Source of the DNA: Paludibacteraceae bacterium
Lineage (GTDB): Bacteria; Bacteroidota; Bacteroidia; Bacteroidales; Paludibacteraceae
Direction: 5' to 3'
NCBI GenBank assembly: GCA_016297215.1
Contig: JAEDGZ010000007.1
Span: 1 to 64,000, forward strand
DNA length: 64,000 nucleotides
In this document: positions 35,371 through 43,211 of the stretch, piece after piece
How the letters are laid out: the number at the start of each line of letters is the position of its first letter
Position numbering within the stretch: the stretch's first letter is position 1
Notes under the pieces: generated by a model
What the model was told of the DNA's origin: nothing
Database searches by the model: none
Seen by the model: only the letters and a program-made list of their open reading frames with translations
Program-made: the position numbers and the translations under genes

Positions 35371-36531
35371 TTATTTCTTGATTTTCAATGTGAAGCCGGC
35401 GAGGTAGAGGGCGCCTATACCCATCACGAGGACGGCACCGAGGGTGCCCATTGCATCGGACATGAAGCCCATGGCAAGCGGGAAGATGGTGCCGCCGAAG
35501 AGACCCATAATCATCAAGCCGGAAATCTCATTCTTGTGGTCGGGGTCGTGCTGGAGCGCCTGCGCAAAAGTGATGGAGAAGATGTTGGAGTTGCCAAATC
35601 CCACCAGCGCAATGCCCACATAGAGCAACCACTTCACATCTGCCACCGCAAGGATAATCATCGCCGCAATAATCATCCCCACCGAGATGGCGAAGAACAC
35701 TTTCTCCGGCACTTTGCGCAGGATAGCCGAGCCCGAGAGGCAGCCGAGGGTACGGAAGATGAAGTAGAGCGAGGTGGCGAAGCCCGCCTCAGCCAGCGTC
35801 ATCCCGAGGCGCTCGATAAGGATTTTGGGAGCAGTGGTGTTGGTGCCGACATCGATACCCACGTGGCACATGATACTCAAGAAGCAAAGCAGGATGAAGG
35901 GTTTGCCGAGCAGGCGGAAACAGTCCACCACGTTGCTACCTTTTGCCACAGGCTCTTCGTGGATAGTGGTCAGCGACAAGCATACAATAGCCACCACGCC
36001 GATGATACCATAGACAGGGAAGAGCACGCGCCATCCCAAGCCCGCGGAGGGCAGCACCTGCGTAGCACCCCACATGGCGATATAGGGCGCCAAGAAAGAG
36101 GCGATGGCTTTCACGAACTGACCGAACGTGAGCGTTGCCGACAGGTTGCCCGTTACGATATTCGACACCAGCGGATTGAGCGAAGTCTGCATGAGGGCAT
36201 TGCCGATACCCAAGAGCGAGAACGCTACCAACATCAGGGGATAAGAATTGCCGAAGATGGGCAGGATAAGCGAAAGCACCGTAACAACGATAGATAGCAG
36301 CACGGTGCGCTTTCTGCCGATTTTGTTCATCAACATGCCCGTGGGCACCGAGAAGATAAGGAACCAGAAGAAGACCAGCGAAGGCATGATGTTCGCCTGC
36401 GAGTCGGTCAACCCGAGGTCTTGCTGCACATAGTTACTGGCAATGCCGACCAAATCGACAAAGCCCATGGTGAAGAAGCAGAGCATCACTACTGCGAGTG
36501 CGCCGAAAGAAGTTTTGTTGGAAGAAGACAT
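35371..36531 (-). CDS. MFS sugar transporter of the fructan PUL
   Basis: 386 residues with about 12 hydrophobic segments, the MFS motif NKIGRKRTVLL (about 66-76) and a FucP/GluP-like C-terminal half (MIMGLFGGTIFPLAMGFMSD). An inner-membrane sugar:H+ symporter, probably for fructose, by position and by similarity to the BT1758-type transporter. It starts 4 bp from the GH32 stop and ends 10 bp before fructokinase, so it is part of the same transcript. Confidence 0.88.
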   Translation of the reverse strand: MSSSNKTSFGALAVVMLCFFTMGFVDLVGIASNYVQQDLGLTDSQANIMPSLVFFWFLIFSVPTGMLMNKIGRKRTVLLSIVVTVLSLILPIFGNSYPLMLVAFSLLGIGNALMQTSLNPLVSNIVTGNLSATLTFGQFVKAIASFLAPYIAMWGATQVLPSAGLGWRVLFPVYGIIGVVAIVCLSLTTIHEEPVAKGSNVVDCFRLLGKPFILLCFLSIMCHVGIDVGTNTTAPKILIERLGMTLAEAGFATSLYFIFRTLGCLSGSAILRKVPEKVFFAISVGMIIAAMIILAVADVKWLLYVGIALVGFGNSNIFSITFAQALQHDPDHKNEISGLMIMGLFGGTIFPLAMGFMSDAMGTLGAVLVMGIGALYLAGFTLKIKK

Positions 36532-36535
36532 GGTA

Positions 36536-38200
36536 CTATTTATTTAATGTTAATGTACTTTGTGGGAAGACGAGGGAGGTGAGGCATACCTCGCCGTTAT
36601 TGCCAAAGACCTCCACGGAGCAGCGGTCGATAAAGATTCGCAGGGAGGTTAGTTTGCGTTGCACGGGTGCCGTAGCCGGTACGGGGAAGTCTGCGGAGAA
36701 GTCCACTACCCCACTCTTTGAGCGGTCCACCGTCAAGGTCATCGCCTTGGGGTCGTAGGTAATCAGGAACTCTTCGCCCTGCTCGTTGCTGAGGGTAACC
36801 ACTGTGGGCTTCTTTTGCGACTTGATTTTCACCACTTGGTCGAGACCCTTGCCGTCGTATTCCGGCGCAGGGCGCGAACCGAGGTAGTGTTCTCCCTTGA
36901 CGGTATAGAGGAAGAGGTCGCGTGCGATGGTGTTCGCAGAACGGAATTGGCGGGTGGGCACTTGGTTGGCATACTGCCAATTGCTCATCCATCCGATGAC
37001 GGTACGTCGTCCGTCGGGGACATCGCTGAAGGAGACGGTAGCATAATGGTCTTTGCCATAGTCCATCCAGCGCGTGTCGGTGTGGCGACAGGTGAAGGTC
37101 TTGCCATCCCATTGTCCGACGAAGTACTGCGCCGCAGAGCCGCCCGCAGGTCCGCCCGGGTTGATGTTGCAGATAAGTACCCAATAGGTGTTGCCCTGCT
37201 CGTCTTTGAGGGGGAAGAGGTCGGGACATTCCCATACTCCTGAGTGGCATCCGTAGTCGCTGCCGAAGGAGGATAGATAGCGCCAGTGCTTCAGGTCATC
37301 GGAGGCATAGAAACGCATCTCCTGCCCACAGGCGAGCACGAGGTTCCACTCCCGCGTGTCTTCGTTCCAGAAGAAGTTCGGGTCGCGGAAGTCGGGTATT
37401 GCCTCGGTGATGATAGGGTTGCCGCTGTACTTGGTGAAGGTCTGCCCGTTGTCGGTGCTATACGCCAAGGACTGGCATTGCCCCATCAGTTCTGCGGAGG
37501 TGTACATCGCCACCACCGCACCTTTCCCGAAGCCCGCCGTACCCTCGTGGTCGATGACGGAAGAGCCGGAGAAGATTGTTCCTATCACATCGGGTTGCAG
37601 CGCCATCGGTTGGTGCTCCCAATGGATGAGGTCGGTGGAGGTGGAGTGTCCCCAACTCATGTTCTGCCACAGCGAGCAATACGGATTGTACTGGTAGTAG
37701 AGGTGCCAAACGCCATCGCGGTAGAACATACCGTTGGGGTCATTCATCCAGCCGTAGAGGGGCGTGTGGTGGTACTCGGGGCGATAGGGGTCTCGGTTGA
37801 CGGTGTCGAAAGTGTCGGACAGCGTTATCTCGCTCCATGCGATGTAGTCCATGGGCGATAGTTCGCGCTGACGCTCTCCGTCCGGCTGGTTCCACACATG
37901 TACAGCGAGAAGGAGTTGGTCGCGCCGAAACTCGGTCAAGTCCATGGGCACGAAGTAATCCACTTTGCCTTTGGCTGCCAAGCGCAAGATGTTGGTGCGG
38001 ACAATTTGCCCGTTCTCAATCACCTGCATGCGGTACTCGGGGGCTGCTTCCTCAATAGGAATCAACAGGTAGCGTTCGTCGCCGCTGACACGGATAAGCA
38101 TGTCGCGCACGCCGGAGCGGGAGAACTGCACCTCGCCCGCCATAGCAACCGCACAGATAAGCAGGCAGGCAGCTATCAAAAAGTTCTTTACGTTCTTCAT
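36536..38200 (-). CDS. Glycoside hydrolase family 32 (exo-fructanase type)
   Basis: 554 residues from the ATG at 38200, which is followed by a Sec signal (KNVKNFLIAACLLICAVAMAG). The upstream 62 open codons lie in the previous gene's tail and repeats. Residues about 22-130 are an N-terminal beta domain of the DUF4980 type seen in Bacteroidales GH32 enzymes. The catalytic five-blade propeller has WMNDPNG (Asp nucleophile, about 144-150), FRDPNFF (transition-state Asp) and ECPDLF (acid/base Glu). A C-terminal beta sandwich ends in IFIDRCSVEVFGNNG. There is no lipobox, so it is periplasmic: release of fructose from imported fructo-oligosaccharides. Confidence 0.93.
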   Translation of the reverse strand: MKNVKNFLIAACLLICAVAMAGEVQFSRSGVRDMLIRVSGDERYLLIPIEEAAPEYRMQVIENGQIVRTNILRLAAKGKVDYFVPMDLTEFRRDQLLLAVHVWNQPDGERQRELSPMDYIAWSEITLSDTFDTVNRDPYRPEYHHTPLYGWMNDPNGMFYRDGVWHLYYQYNPYCSLWQNMSWGHSTSTDLIHWEHQPMALQPDVIGTIFSGSSVIDHEGTAGFGKGAVVAMYTSAELMGQCQSLAYSTDNGQTFTKYSGNPIITEAIPDFRDPNFFWNEDTREWNLVLACGQEMRFYASDDLKHWRYLSSFGSDYGCHSGVWECPDLFPLKDEQGNTYWVLICNINPGGPAGGSAAQYFVGQWDGKTFTCRHTDTRWMDYGKDHYATVSFSDVPDGRRTVIGWMSNWQYANQVPTRQFRSANTIARDLFLYTVKGEHYLGSRPAPEYDGKGLDQVVKIKSQKKPTVVTLSNEQGEEFLITYDPKAMTLTVDRSKSGVVDFSADFPVPATAPVQRKLTSLRIFIDRCSVEVFGNNGEVCLTSLVFPQSTLTLNK

Positions 38201-38283
38201 AAAGGATTTTAGATAAAGGATTAAGGATGAAAGACTCATATGTTTCGTCTCATTTCCAAATGGTCTCCAAGTCGGTTCGTTGT

Positions 38284-39936
38284 TTATTGTTGATACGAAA
38301 CGACTTCCGACACGCTCAGAGTGCCCGAATAGCAGTTGATACTCCAACAGTTGCGGGCAATGCCATAGACACGGTTGGTGTAGCAAACATTATCGTTTAC
38401 ATACATCACCAAGACGGAGTTGTCGGTGTAGATATCTATGCGGTACGTGTTGTCAGAGGGGGTTGGGAAAGTGTAGCCGTCGATGTTGGCAATAAAGCCT
38501 TTGCCGTTTTCTCCCTCTTGCTCGAAGTTGATTTTGCGGCGGGTCTCGCTCTCCGGATTGAGCACTAAAGAATAGTACACGCCTGAGTCAGCCTCGCATA
38601 CCGCGGAAGTGCCGCGACAAAGAGAGATACCAAACCTGTCGCTCGCGCCTTCGGTTCTCACCGTGAGGCGGATATGGTTGTGGTAGCCCAAGCGATTGAA
38701 GAGGAGATTGCTGCCCTCTTGCAGGACATACTTGCCGTCGGTTTCTTGCACCTCGCCTTGCCGACGCATCACCACCACCTTCTGCTCTTGGGCGTATTTC
38801 TGCCGAATAGCGTCCACCTCTCCGAGCGATAGGCTACCATCGGGATGCTGCACCACGCGGTGCGCCACCATGCTGCCTGCCCATTCGGGTGCTTGTTCAC
38901 CCACATTGGCATTGTCTTTTCCGCTACGGGTAGGACACCATCCCCAGAGATAGCGGTTCTGTCCATCGCTTGCCGTCTTGCCTGCATACAAGCCGCGGCT
39001 ATCCAAGAAGCCCTCATGGTCATCGGGCCAAATACCTGCATCGTTTTTCGTGGTTGCTTTGAGTTCTTCGAGGGTACGCCCTTTGAAATACTGCACCCGA
39101 CGCACCGCACTGTGGATCTCGCTATAGACGAGATACCACCATTCGCCCATTTGGAACACATCGGGGCACTCGTAGAAACGGTCCCACATCATGGTCATGA
39201 AGACCCCTTGGTGTGTCCAGTCGGTGAGGTTAGCCGATGTGAACTCCGCCAACACGCCTTTGCCATTGGCGGTGGTGGAGACGAGCATATGGTAAATGCC
39301 GTCATCGGTACGGAAGATACAGGGGTCGCGGAAGTCGTTGGACGAATAGCCGTAGTCGCGCCCACGCAAAAGGAAGGTGCGGCTCTTGGTCCAAGTCTTG
39401 AAATCGGAGGAAACCGCCATCTGTACTATCTCGCGGCTATCCTCTGCTTGCAACAATTCGTAGCGATGACCTGTATAGAAACAGTAGTACAGTCCCTGCT
39501 CCTCGCTATATACGAAGCAGCCTGTACCCACGGCAGCATCCTGCTCGTTGATACCGCCGCAAGGGATGATTTCGTCCAGGGAGGTATAGTGCGCCACGTC
39601 TGCCGTCTCCACGCCCCAAATAGGATGGTAAGTGCCTACGGGGTTGGGACGGAAATCTTGCAGGTAGCCAATCTTAAAGGTCTTGCTCTGAGGGTCGTAG
39701 AGCGGCATCACATCCCCCACATAGCCTGCATAGGGACGGTAATAGGTATCTGACTTCGGCTCATCGGAGGAAGCAAAGAGATAGGTAGTATGCTCCCAGT
39801 CGCGTTCGGGCACGGGGACGATACGCTGCTCGCTGCATGCAGAAAGCAGGAGAAGGAGGAAAAAGGGACCAAAAAAGCCTACCCCAGCCCTCCCTAAAGG
39901 GAGGGAGAGATTAGTTAGAAATTGTGCGGTTTTCAT
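38284..39936 (-). CDS. GH32-like lipoprotein with GDVMP active-site variant
   Basis: 550 residues, lipoprotein signal ending LLLLLSACSEQ (Cys at 34). A five-blade propeller of the GH32/GH43 superfamily: instead of WMNDPNG the first blade reads YAGYVGDVMPLYD (about 68-80), with FRDPCIF and YECPDVF giving the other two acidic residues. The C-terminal sandwich (IRLTVRT...ISLCRG...) matches what I know as DUF4975. The aspartate of GDVMP is probably the nucleophile. Linkage preference is unknown. Probably a surface fructanase that starts polymer cutting. The signal's n-region contains an R3 palindrome (39879-39909). The start overlaps the DUF4960 gene by 26 bp. Confidence 0.85.
   Translation of the reverse strand: MKTAQFLTNLSLPLGRAGVGFFGPFFLLLLLSACSEQRIVPVPERDWEHTTYLFASSDEPKSDTYYRPYAGYVGDVMPLYDPQSKTFKIGYLQDFRPNPVGTYHPIWGVETADVAHYTSLDEIIPCGGINEQDAAVGTGCFVYSEEQGLYYCFYTGHRYELLQAEDSREIVQMAVSSDFKTWTKSRTFLLRGRDYGYSSNDFRDPCIFRTDDGIYHMLVSTTANGKGVLAEFTSANLTDWTHQGVFMTMMWDRFYECPDVFQMGEWWYLVYSEIHSAVRRVQYFKGRTLEELKATTKNDAGIWPDDHEGFLDSRGLYAGKTASDGQNRYLWGWCPTRSGKDNANVGEQAPEWAGSMVAHRVVQHPDGSLSLGEVDAIRQKYAQEQKVVVMRRQGEVQETDGKYVLQEGSNLLFNRLGYHNHIRLTVRTEGASDRFGISLCRGTSAVCEADSGVYYSLVLNPESETRRKINFEQEGENGKGFIANIDGYTFPTPSDNTYRIDIYTDNSVLVMYVNDNVCYTNRVYGIARNCWSINCYSGTLSVSEVVSYQQ
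39879..39909. repeat. R3 palindrome inside a lipoprotein signal peptide
   Basis: Hairpin CCCTCCCTAAAGGGAGGG at 39888-39905, flanked by CTACCCCAG. Read in frame as SLPLGRAGVG in the GH32-like lipoprotein. RAGVG recurs in the regulator signal region (coded near 49225). Confidence 0.75.
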
Positions 39937-41356
39937 AAGTGGTCAGTGGTTGGTGGTTAGTGGTCAGATAGTTGATGGCGTTCAGGGTCATTTGGTCGAT
40001 GTTGCTATGGTAACCGGTATAGACTCCGTCGATGGAATACCAGTCGAAGCAGCCGGAGCCAATACAGAGGATGGCGGGCTTGTCTGCGGTGTGAGCATAC
40101 TCCCATACGACAACGGCACCGTCGCCTCCGCGGGCTATCGCCTTGGCTTGTGCGAGTTGCTCGAAGTCGGTAAGCGTAGGATATCCTCCCCAGTCGTCGC
40201 CTATGTGCCACTGGGCAGTGGAGTTGGTGATACGGTAGCCCGCGTCGCAAGTGTAGATAGTGGCAGGGTCGGTGCCTTTGGCTAAGTCGACAAAGAGCGG
40301 ATGATTAGCGTCCACGGCGAAGAAACTCCACGGCTCGTTGGTGGTCTCGGGTTTGTCTTCATTTCCTCCCCAGCAGTTGTTGGGGAAGCGGTCGGTGGGG
40401 TTGTTGCCGTTGAGGCTGAGATAGCCCGGCAGATAGGTAGCGTAGCGCGAGAGGAGCAATGTGCCTCCGTTGTCTATGTACTTTTGGAACGCAGCCACTG
40501 CTGCTACGGCTTCCTGGGCAGCATTCTCGAAAGCCGCCTTGCCGTCCACGCCGCCATCTCGATGGAAATGCCACCAAATAACCTTGCAGGCGGATAGTTC
40601 CACCTTGCCGCCGGCAAAATCCGTCAAAGAGCAATACTGCGCTTGCTCTATCTCGGAGAGCATCCAATCGCAGGCACGGCGCTCCTCGGGCAGCAACTGC
40701 TCTATCGTGGCGGCAGTGCCCACAAACAGTGCGGCGGGTGCATCCATCTTATCCACATGTACGGTATAGACATTGGTGAGCGTTTGGTTGGATACCGTAT
40801 AGGTTACCGGTTTCGAGAAATCCGCCGGCACACCGCTCTCGGGCGAAACTACGGCACCATCGGACACCTTGATAACGGGTGTCATCGCTGTGATATTCTC
40901 GGAAGAGGGTACATAGACACGTATGGTTTTGTCCTCTTGGTTGATACCACCCACATATCGACTATTCAGCACGAAAGAGGTAATCTGTGCCTTTGCGAAA
41001 CGCACCATGAGCGTCCATTCCTGATAGACATCTCCGTTGGTAACCACGATAGCCCTATTCGTGAGCAGGTTGAGACTATCTCCAACGTTCACATCTGCCG
41101 TTGCGCCCGCGCTGACAGACAGTTGGGAAAGCACCATAGCGGACACCACATAGCCCTCCGGCACATAGACCGTTACCGTGCGGGCGGGAACATCTATGGT
41201 GCCCGCATATTGTTCATCCAGCACCAGCGACTCTATCCGGCAGTCGCCAACGATATCCAGATTGCCCGCCAAATGTCCTTTGCAGCCGGCGAACAGCAGG
41301 ACAGAGACCAAGCATACCGTTATAACTTGACAATTTGACAATTTACAATTTCTCAT
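39911..41356 (-). CDS. Surface glycan-binding-type lipoprotein (DUF4960-like)
   Basis: 481 residues. Lipoprotein signal with lipobox LLFAGC (Cys at 25), but the n-region RNCKLSNCQ is coded by an AATTGT/AAATTGTCA simple repeat. Two beta-sandwich segments with 'hxSFVLNSRYVGGINQEDKTIRVYVP' pattern (about 37-120 and 120-200) precede a C-terminal alpha/beta domain (about 205-465) containing WWHFHRDGG, GGTLLLSRYAT and ILCIGSGCFDW. In Bacteroides the equivalent position (BT1761-type) is a fructan surface glycan-binding protein. It lies between SusD and the GH32 lipoprotein, with a 102-bp gap to susD that holds an 11-bp tandem array. Confidence 0.78.
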   Translation of the reverse strand: MRNCKLSNCQVITVCLVSVLLFAGCKGHLAGNLDIVGDCRIESLVLDEQYAGTIDVPARTVTVYVPEGYVVSAMVLSQLSVSAGATADVNVGDSLNLLTNRAIVVTNGDVYQEWTLMVRFAKAQITSFVLNSRYVGGINQEDKTIRVYVPSSENITAMTPVIKVSDGAVVSPESGVPADFSKPVTYTVSNQTLTNVYTVHVDKMDAPAALFVGTAATIEQLLPEERRACDWMLSEIEQAQYCSLTDFAGGKVELSACKVIWWHFHRDGGVDGKAAFENAAQEAVAAVAAFQKYIDNGGTLLLSRYATYLPGYLSLNGNNPTDRFPNNCWGGNEDKPETTNEPWSFFAVDANHPLFVDLAKGTDPATIYTCDAGYRITNSTAQWHIGDDWGGYPTLTDFEQLAQAKAIARGGDGAVVVWEYAHTADKPAILCIGSGCFDWYSIDGVYTGYHSNIDQMTLNAINYLTTNHQPLTTYENRTISN

Positions 41357-41381
41357 ATTTTTCTTTGTTATCTGATATAGG

Positions 41382-41435
41382 AATCACTAACTAATCACTA
41401 ACTAATCACTAACTAATCGCTAACTAATCACTAAC
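41382..41435. repeat. 11-bp tandem array between susD and the DUF4960 gene
   Basis: About five units of AATCACTAACT (one with AATCGCTAACT). An interruption of otherwise tight gene spacing in the PUL. Confidence 0.8.
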
Positions 41436-41458
41436 TTTTGACGGCTTATAGTCGCGTG

Positions 41459-43195
41459 TCACCATCCGCCGATGTTTTGCGTATAGTGCCCGTTGGATGC
41501 AGCAATCTGCGAATAGGGTATGGGCAGGTACTCGTCTTTGTTTTTCGTGAAATGCGCTCCGGCGTAGATAGCGCAGTTAGCAGCCTCGGTAGCGTAGTAG
41601 TTGTTGAGGATAATGTCTGCTTCTCCCCAGCGCACGAGGTCGAAGAAACGCTCCGACTCCATCCCCATCTCCAAGCGGCGCTCTGTCTTCACCAGAGCCA
41701 AGGTTTCCTCTTGGCTGTATGTGCCTGTGTATTGCCCCACACTCATCTTCACCCCATAAGCCGTTTCATACCCTGCGAGGATACCCGTCTGAGCACTCTG
41801 CAAAGCACGCGAGCGCAGACGATTGACCAAGCCCACCGCCTCGGCGGCACCGCCTTCGTTCAATTGTACCAACGCTTCCGCACGCTCCAGCAACACATCC
41901 GCGTAGCGGAACACGATACGGTTCATCGGGCTGCCCCACCACGAGCCTTTTATCAGGTACTCTGAGTCGGGGTCCACATTGTGCTTGAGCGAGATATTGT
42001 AACCATAGAGTCCGTTGGAGCGGCTCCATACGTTGGTCTTCGCCATCATATAGTTCGGATTGAACTCGTAGGGCAGCCCCGGCATGCCCACCGTGAGGAA
42101 GAGTCGCGGGTCAGCATAGTCGGTGGTCATGTCGTAGTTGGTAGTGTTGGTGTTCCCCGTCAGAGCAACAGGCAAGCCGGCAGCAGTGGTGCGATAGGCA
42201 TTCACAAGGTTTTGACTGGGCTTGTAGAAATCGCAGCCGCCGTCGGTAACCCCCGGGATATTGGGCACGCAAAGACCGTAACTCCAATTGAGGTTGCCAA
42301 AGGTTGTGCCATCGTCCATCGAATACTGGATAGCCCAGATACTCTCTACGCCGTTCTCATACTGCGGCTCAGGGCGGAAATTATTGTGGAAGTCCGGCTC
42401 CAAGCCATAGCCTGCGTACCATTGTTCATCGGAATAATAGAGCACCTTTTTGAGGTCTTCCTTGTCTGTACTCGTAACGGCATGGGACATGGGGTCGTCT
42501 TGGCGGTAGGCTTTGTAGAGATACACCTTGGTGAGAAAAGCAGCCGCAGCGGCTTTGTTGGCACGCCCTTGCTCGGGCTGCACCTGAGGCAGATGGGCAA
42601 AAGCGTACTCCAAATCGCGTATGATAAGCCCCCACCCTTCGTCATTGGTATAGGTAGTGTTGCTCAGCGCGTTGTATTCATCGGGAGACAGGTTCGCGTC
42701 CACCACAAACGGTATGTTCTTATACAAGCGTTTGAGCAGGAAATGACCATACGCACGCAGGAAATACATCTCGGCGAGGCGCGTATCACGCAGCGTGTAG
42801 GTACTATCCATAGGCTCCAATACGGCAATAGCGGTGTTCACACGCGAGATACAATTATACAAGCGCACCCACATATCGTTGATGTTCCAGTTGGTGGTCA
42901 GCACTCCCTGCTGGATTTCCAACTGGTGAAATACATCGCCATCGGAGGTGCCGTTACCACCTTTGTAGGCGTCGTCGGAGCGTACATCGAAATTCCACAT
43001 AGAGAAAGAGGAGTTGATGTCCTCCGCGGACATGAAGATAGCATAAGCCGATATGACCAACTCGTCGATGCGCTCGGGGTCGTTCACCTGCGTATCGGAA
43101 AGCGTACCTTGCGGCATTTGGCTATTGAGGAAGTCGCAACCTGTCAGCGACAGACCCGCCAACACAATGAAAGATATAATGATATGCTTTTTCAT
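41459..43195 (-). CDS. SusD-family outer-membrane glycan-binding lipoprotein
   Basis: 578 residues. Lipoprotein signal ending GLSLTGCDFLNS (Cys at 20). It has SusD hallmarks: early MPQGTLSDTQVNDP, helical TPR-like RLYNCISRVNTAIAVL and AEMYFLRAYGHFLLKRLY (about 120-175), VESIWAIQYS, and the C-terminal VFRYADVLLERAEALVQLN...AVGLVNRLRSRA...RRLEMGMESERFFDLVRWG. It caps the SusC channel and binds the polymer. It lies 16 bp downstream of susC. Substrate inferred as fructan from the GH32 genes in the same operon. Confidence 0.95.
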   Translation of the reverse strand: MKKHIIISFIVLAGLSLTGCDFLNSQMPQGTLSDTQVNDPERIDELVISAYAIFMSAEDINSSFSMWNFDVRSDDAYKGGNGTSDGDVFHQLEIQQGVLTTNWNINDMWVRLYNCISRVNTAIAVLEPMDSTYTLRDTRLAEMYFLRAYGHFLLKRLYKNIPFVVDANLSPDEYNALSNTTYTNDEGWGLIIRDLEYAFAHLPQVQPEQGRANKAAAAAFLTKVYLYKAYRQDDPMSHAVTSTDKEDLKKVLYYSDEQWYAGYGLEPDFHNNFRPEPQYENGVESIWAIQYSMDDGTTFGNLNWSYGLCVPNIPGVTDGGCDFYKPSQNLVNAYRTTAAGLPVALTGNTNTTNYDMTTDYADPRLFLTVGMPGLPYEFNPNYMMAKTNVWSRSNGLYGYNISLKHNVDPDSEYLIKGSWWGSPMNRIVFRYADVLLERAEALVQLNEGGAAEAVGLVNRLRSRALQSAQTGILAGYETAYGVKMSVGQYTGTYSQEETLALVKTERRLEMGMESERFFDLVRWGEADIILNNYYATEAANCAIYAGAHFTKNKDEYLPIPYSQIAASNGHYTQNIGGW

Positions 43196-43211
43196 ATTAC
43201 CTATTACTTAA

